NCBI GenBank assembly: GCA_002405445.1
Contig: DHLV01000286.1
Span: forward strand, 1-7,597
Length of the DNA: 7,597 nucleotides
Origin: Flammeovirgaceae bacterium UBA4659
GTDB lineage: Bacteria > Bacteroidota > Bacteroidia > Cytophagales > Cyclobacteriaceae
Reading direction: 5' to 3'
Each line of letters begins with the position of its first letter. The first letter of the stretch is position 1. The notes below the pieces were generated by a model, which was not told the DNA's origin, ran no database searches, and was given only the letters and a program-made list of their open reading frames with translations. Shown one piece after another: positions 5,882-7,597 of this stretch. Both the position numbers and the translations under genes were made by a program.

Positions 5882-6415
5882 ATGAAGATAGCTTTCATGG
5901 TTTTGGCAGCCCTTGTATCAACAACCAGTTACTCACAAACGCGTGTGTTCCCGGCAGTGGCGCGTTACGGAGGAATTTTTGAAATTCCCTATGCAGCTGA
6001 AAAGCCGGATCCGAACATGAAGTATAACATTGTGGTGGAAGTAGAGCGAGAAAGTGAGAAGCCCGATTCACTCAGTTGGGCACTGAATAATGTGGCGCGT
6101 TTGGTAAACTTGCACGTGATGGGAGGAGTGCCGAAGGAAAACCTGGATGTTGTGATTGTGTTGCACGGGGGCGCTACCTATACCACCATGAACAACGACC
6201 AATACCGGAAGAAGTACAAAATAGACAATCCTAACCTGGGGTTGTTTCAGGAACTTTCAAAAGCGGGAGTGAAGATTTTTGTTTGCGGCCAGTCGCTGAT
6301 CAACCGCAAGGTTGACCGCAGCAAAATGGTGCCGGAGGTGAAAATTGCCACTTCCATGCTAACGACTTTGACAACCTATCAGCTCAAGGGCTACGCATTG
6401 TTGAAATTCAACTAA
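5882..6415 (+). CDS. Secreted DsrE/DsrF-like family protein
   Basis: This is a 177-residue protein. I choose ATG 5882 because it begins a clean signal peptide (MKIAFMVLAALVSTTSYSQ). An in-frame ATG at 5840 would add 14 residues before it and spoil that N-terminus. The mature part has the alpha/beta DsrE-like layout: KYNIVVEVE (47-55), LNNVARLVNLHV (68-79), LDVVIVLHGGATY (88-100), LFQELSKAGVKIFVCGQSL (121-139), then EVKIATSMLTTLTTYQLKGYALLKF. Cys135 in FVCGQS is the only cysteine of the mature protein and sits where DsrE-family sulfurtransferases keep their persulfide-forming Cys. Most DsrE proteins are cytoplasmic; this one is probably exported. It follows TauE/SafE after 78 nt on the same strand. 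A sulfur relay in the periplasm is inference, and many COG1416-type relatives have no known function. Confidence 0.82.
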   Translation: MKIAFMVLAALVSTTSYSQTRVFPAVARYGGIFEIPYAAEKPDPNMKYNIVVEVERESEKPDSLSWALNNVARLVNLHVMGGVPKENLDVVIVLHGGATYTTMNNDQYRKKYKIDNPNLGLFQELSKAGVKIFVCGQSLINRKVDRSKMVPEVKIATSMLTTLTTYQLKGYALLKFN

Positions 6416-6852
6416 CCGGTGTGATCATACACCACCACCCACCTGCCTTTCTTTTTTCGGAACAGCAAGGTGAATGTGCCGCTGGGGTTATCTGATTTTC
6501 TCTGCAAAAAGTATTTGCCGGTGATCAGGCATGCGTCATCACCGATCAACTGCATCTTCAGAATCTCAAATCGCAGCTTGCCCATGGCATCAGCATTGGG
6601 GTAACTGCGTTTGTAGCGTGCCAAAGTGCTGTCCCACCCGTAGGCAATTTTTGACCCCACAAACATCATCGAGTCGGACTTCCAGTAGCCTTCCATGAAT
6701 CCCTCTATGTTGAAGTTATTCCAGTCTGCTACCTGCCGCGCCAATACCGCACGGATGGCGTTGACTTCTGATAAAGTCTCTGCTTTGGTTTGTGCTTGCA
6801 GTTGCACTGGTGCACGAAAGGTCAGTGCGGCTAACAGCATCCAGTATTTCAT
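6412..6852 (-). CDS. Secreted NTF2-like (DUF4440/SnoaL-type) protein
   Basis: This is a 146-residue protein starting at ATG 6850-6852. A TTG 36 nt upstream is in frame but would precede the signal peptide. Residues 1-20 form a signal peptide (WMLLAALTF, then QLQAQ). The rest fits the cone-shaped NTF2-like fold: a first helix EVNAIRAVLARQVADWNNFNIEGFMEGY, SDSMMFVGS, the YGWDSTLARYKRSYP helix, and final strands ACLITGKYFLQR, GTFTLLFRKKKGRWVVVYDHTG. The ending VVYDHTG is typical of DUF4440-type proteins, which are often small-molecule-binding or of unknown role. Its stop codon overlaps that of the DsrE-like gene (4-nt overlap, convergent), so no terminator separates the two. A loose promoter-like pair (TTGAAA and TAATAC on the minus strand, about 6864-6887) precedes it, but the spacing is poor. 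Confidence 0.82.
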   Translation of the reverse strand: MKYWMLLAALTFRAPVQLQAQTKAETLSEVNAIRAVLARQVADWNNFNIEGFMEGYWKSDSMMFVGSKIAYGWDSTLARYKRSYPNADAMGKLRFEILKMQLIGDDACLITGKYFLQRKSDNPSGTFTLLFRKKKGRWVVVYDHTG

Positions 6853-6905
6853 ATTTATCCCAGTATTATGCAATCTTTTCACTTTCAATCGTCAGCACAC
6901 GTTGC

Positions 6906-6949
6906 AAAAAAGTCTGGCAGCTATTGAGGTTGATGCATCAATAGCCTCC
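6906..6949 (-). terminator. Candidate intrinsic terminator before NTF2-like gene
   Basis: On the minus strand GCTATTGA (6945-6938) pairs perfectly with TCAATAGC (6927-6920) around a 10-nt loop. The stem can be extended by a G-U pair, one mismatch and two G-C pairs (6946-6949 with 6919-6916). Six T residues follow (6911-6906) after a 4-nt spacer. It would end transcription arriving from the beta-barrel gene, or a short RNA from the gap, before the NTF2-like gene promoter. The loop region contains a 10-bp palindrome, TGATGCATCA (6931-6940), which is an alternative reading of the same bases as a protein-binding site. Confidence 0.55.
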
Positions 6950-7067
6950 TTCCGTTGCTGCCGGTTGCACGGCCAGCGTGCGGTCGAAAGTTAGAACAAG
7001 CTCACCGTTCTACAAAAAACAAGTTGCGTTTTATGCTACCGACCACTACGATCAAGAAACATTTTTG
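6950..7067. other. Non-coding gap with further inverted repeats
   Basis: I see no convincing gene here. Two additional inverted repeats precede the terminator candidate on the minus strand: TAGAAC/GTTCTA (6992-6997 with 7007-7012, 9-nt loop) and GCACG/CGTGC (6967-6971 with 6977-6981, 5-nt loop). The latter can be extended by wobble pairs on the plus strand. With the terminator they make three consecutive hairpins, which would suit a structured 3' untranslated region or a small RNA of roughly 110 nt, but conservation is unknown. Confidence 0.35.
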
Positions 7068-7073
7068 CTACCG
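7029..7073. repeat. Short direct repeat at 3' end of beta-barrel gene
   Basis: TTTTATGCTACCG (7029-7041) and TTTTTGCTACCG (7062-7073) differ by a single A-deletion/T change and are 33 bp apart. The second copy includes the stop codon of the beta-barrel gene. A related string, CTTCATGCTACCC, occurs at 2713-2725 in the other gene-free gap. The function is unknown. Confidence 0.5.
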
Positions 7074-7597
7074 GGGCGTTTCCCCTAACTTCCATTGAAA
7101 ACCTATCCGTATGACCAACTGCTCCGGAAAACTATCTGTGATGCGTTTTTGAAAATTGTAAAGCATCTGCACATTGCCTTGGCAATTTTTTGAAATATTG
7201 TAAGAGGTTTGGGCACCAAGATACCAATTCCACTGCCATTCGCGTTTCACGGGTTCTCCTACGCCACCGAATCGTGCAGTACTAAACGCGTCTGCTTCCA
7301 AACGCATCGACACAGATTTGTATGTTTTGAATGTGCCAAACATATTGAAGCCCCACGCGGGGTTCTTTTGTTGGAACGAGCTGCTGCGATCGAGCCATAC
7401 TAGTCGGTAATTGAACCCACCACCGAGTTCAACTCTTCCAGTTAACTTGTACGATACGTTTGGGAACAGGTCCACGCCAATGGTATCGCGTCTGGCTTTC
7501 AATCCTGAATTGAGGCCAAAGCGAACACGCTCGCGAAACGGCTTTCCTTTCAATCCGTTGCGCGGAATCCAACGGTGCTTGGGCAGTTTGTCCAGGC
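7068..7597 (-). CDS. Outer-membrane beta-barrel-like protein, 5' end beyond window
   Basis: The frame is open from the right edge to a TAG at 7068-7070, about 176 codons, so the N-terminus is missing. The TTG at 7551-7553 is an internal Leu rather than a start, since the frame continues as LPKHRWIPRNGLKGK upstream. The sequence is dominated by alternating amphipathic strands rich in aromatic residues and Gly, such as GRVELGGGFNYRLVWL, WGFNMFGTFKTYKSVSMRLEADAF, WNWYLGAQTSYNIS, NVQMLYNFQK and QLVIRIGFQWKLG near the end. This pattern fits the C-terminal part of an outer-membrane beta-barrel. I do not recognise a named family and assign no function. A stretch of 215 nt with hairpins separates it from the NTF2-like gene. 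Confidence 0.65.
   Translation of the reverse strand, partial: LDKLPKHRWIPRNGLKGKPFRERVRFGLNSGLKARRDTIGVDLFPNVSYKLTGRVELGGGFNYRLVWLDRSSSFQQKNPAWGFNMFGTFKTYKSVSMRLEADAFSTARFGGVGEPVKREWQWNWYLGAQTSYNISKNCQGNVQMLYNFQKRITDSFPEQLVIRIGFQWKLGETPR

Noticed and set aside
6695..6994. Plus-strand 99-codon frame over the NTF2-like gene start and the gap
   Set aside because: It is antisense to a gene with clear signal peptide and fold motifs, and it crosses the candidate terminator hairpin; nothing in the protein looks real.
6950..7067. Possible tRNA in the structured gap
   Set aside because: No T-arm consensus of the GGTTCGAAT type, no plausible anticodon stem and no paired acceptor ends were found.
1..7597. 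CRISPR array, insertion sequence or phage integration site
   Set aside because: No regularly spaced repeats, no transposase or integrase gene, and no long terminal inverted repeats were seen.

Overview
The window looks like chromosome from a Bacteroidota bacterium, probably a Cytophagales-type environmental lineage. This is inferred from gene style: an ECF sigma factor coupled to a TonB-domain protein, FG-GAP and CBM-like secreted proteins, many short Sec signal peptides ending in A-Q or S-Q, and almost no strong Shine-Dalgarno sequences. No rRNA, tRNA, CRISPR array, insertion sequence or integrase was seen, and no 16S-type marker is present, so the species cannot be named.

Layout. Positions 1-2538 (minus strand) hold a tight four-gene run: ECF sigma factor, TonB-domain membrane protein, small lipoprotein with a carbohydrate-binding-like fold, and an FG-GAP/VCBS repeat protein that runs off the left edge. 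The gaps are 1, 19 and 8 nt, so one transcript is likely. A 247-nt gap (2539-2785) carries a candidate moaDE terminator, a perfect 9-bp inverted repeat and an AT-rich tract that could hold the sigma operon promoter. Positions 2786-3449 (minus) are moaE and moaD. Moving right, moaA starts 50 bp away on the plus strand and is followed by a SUOX-fold secreted protein, a TauE/SafE permease and a secreted DsrE-family protein (to 6415). A secreted NTF2/DUF4440-like protein converges on DsrE with overlapping stop codons. A 215-nt structured gap follows, then an outer-membrane beta-barrel-like protein that enters from the right edge on the minus strand.

How the genes may work together. MoaA, MoaD and MoaE supply two steps of molybdenum cofactor synthesis: cyclic pyranopterin formation and sulfur insertion by molybdopterin synthase. 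The genes after moaA form a mainly envelope-located, sulfur-flavoured set: a sulfite-oxidase-fold protein, a sulfite/organosulfonate-type exporter and a DsrE sulfurtransferase-like protein with one mature-region cysteine. The SUOX-fold protein appears to lack the Mo-ligand cysteine, so it may be a binding or accessory domain rather than an enzyme. The sigma/TonB run looks like a self-contained regulatory and surface-protein unit. The most noteworthy points are the moaA-SUOX-TauE-DsrE cluster, the coupled sigma/TonB pair with a shared N-terminal motif, and the structured intergenic RNA-like region near 6906-7013.
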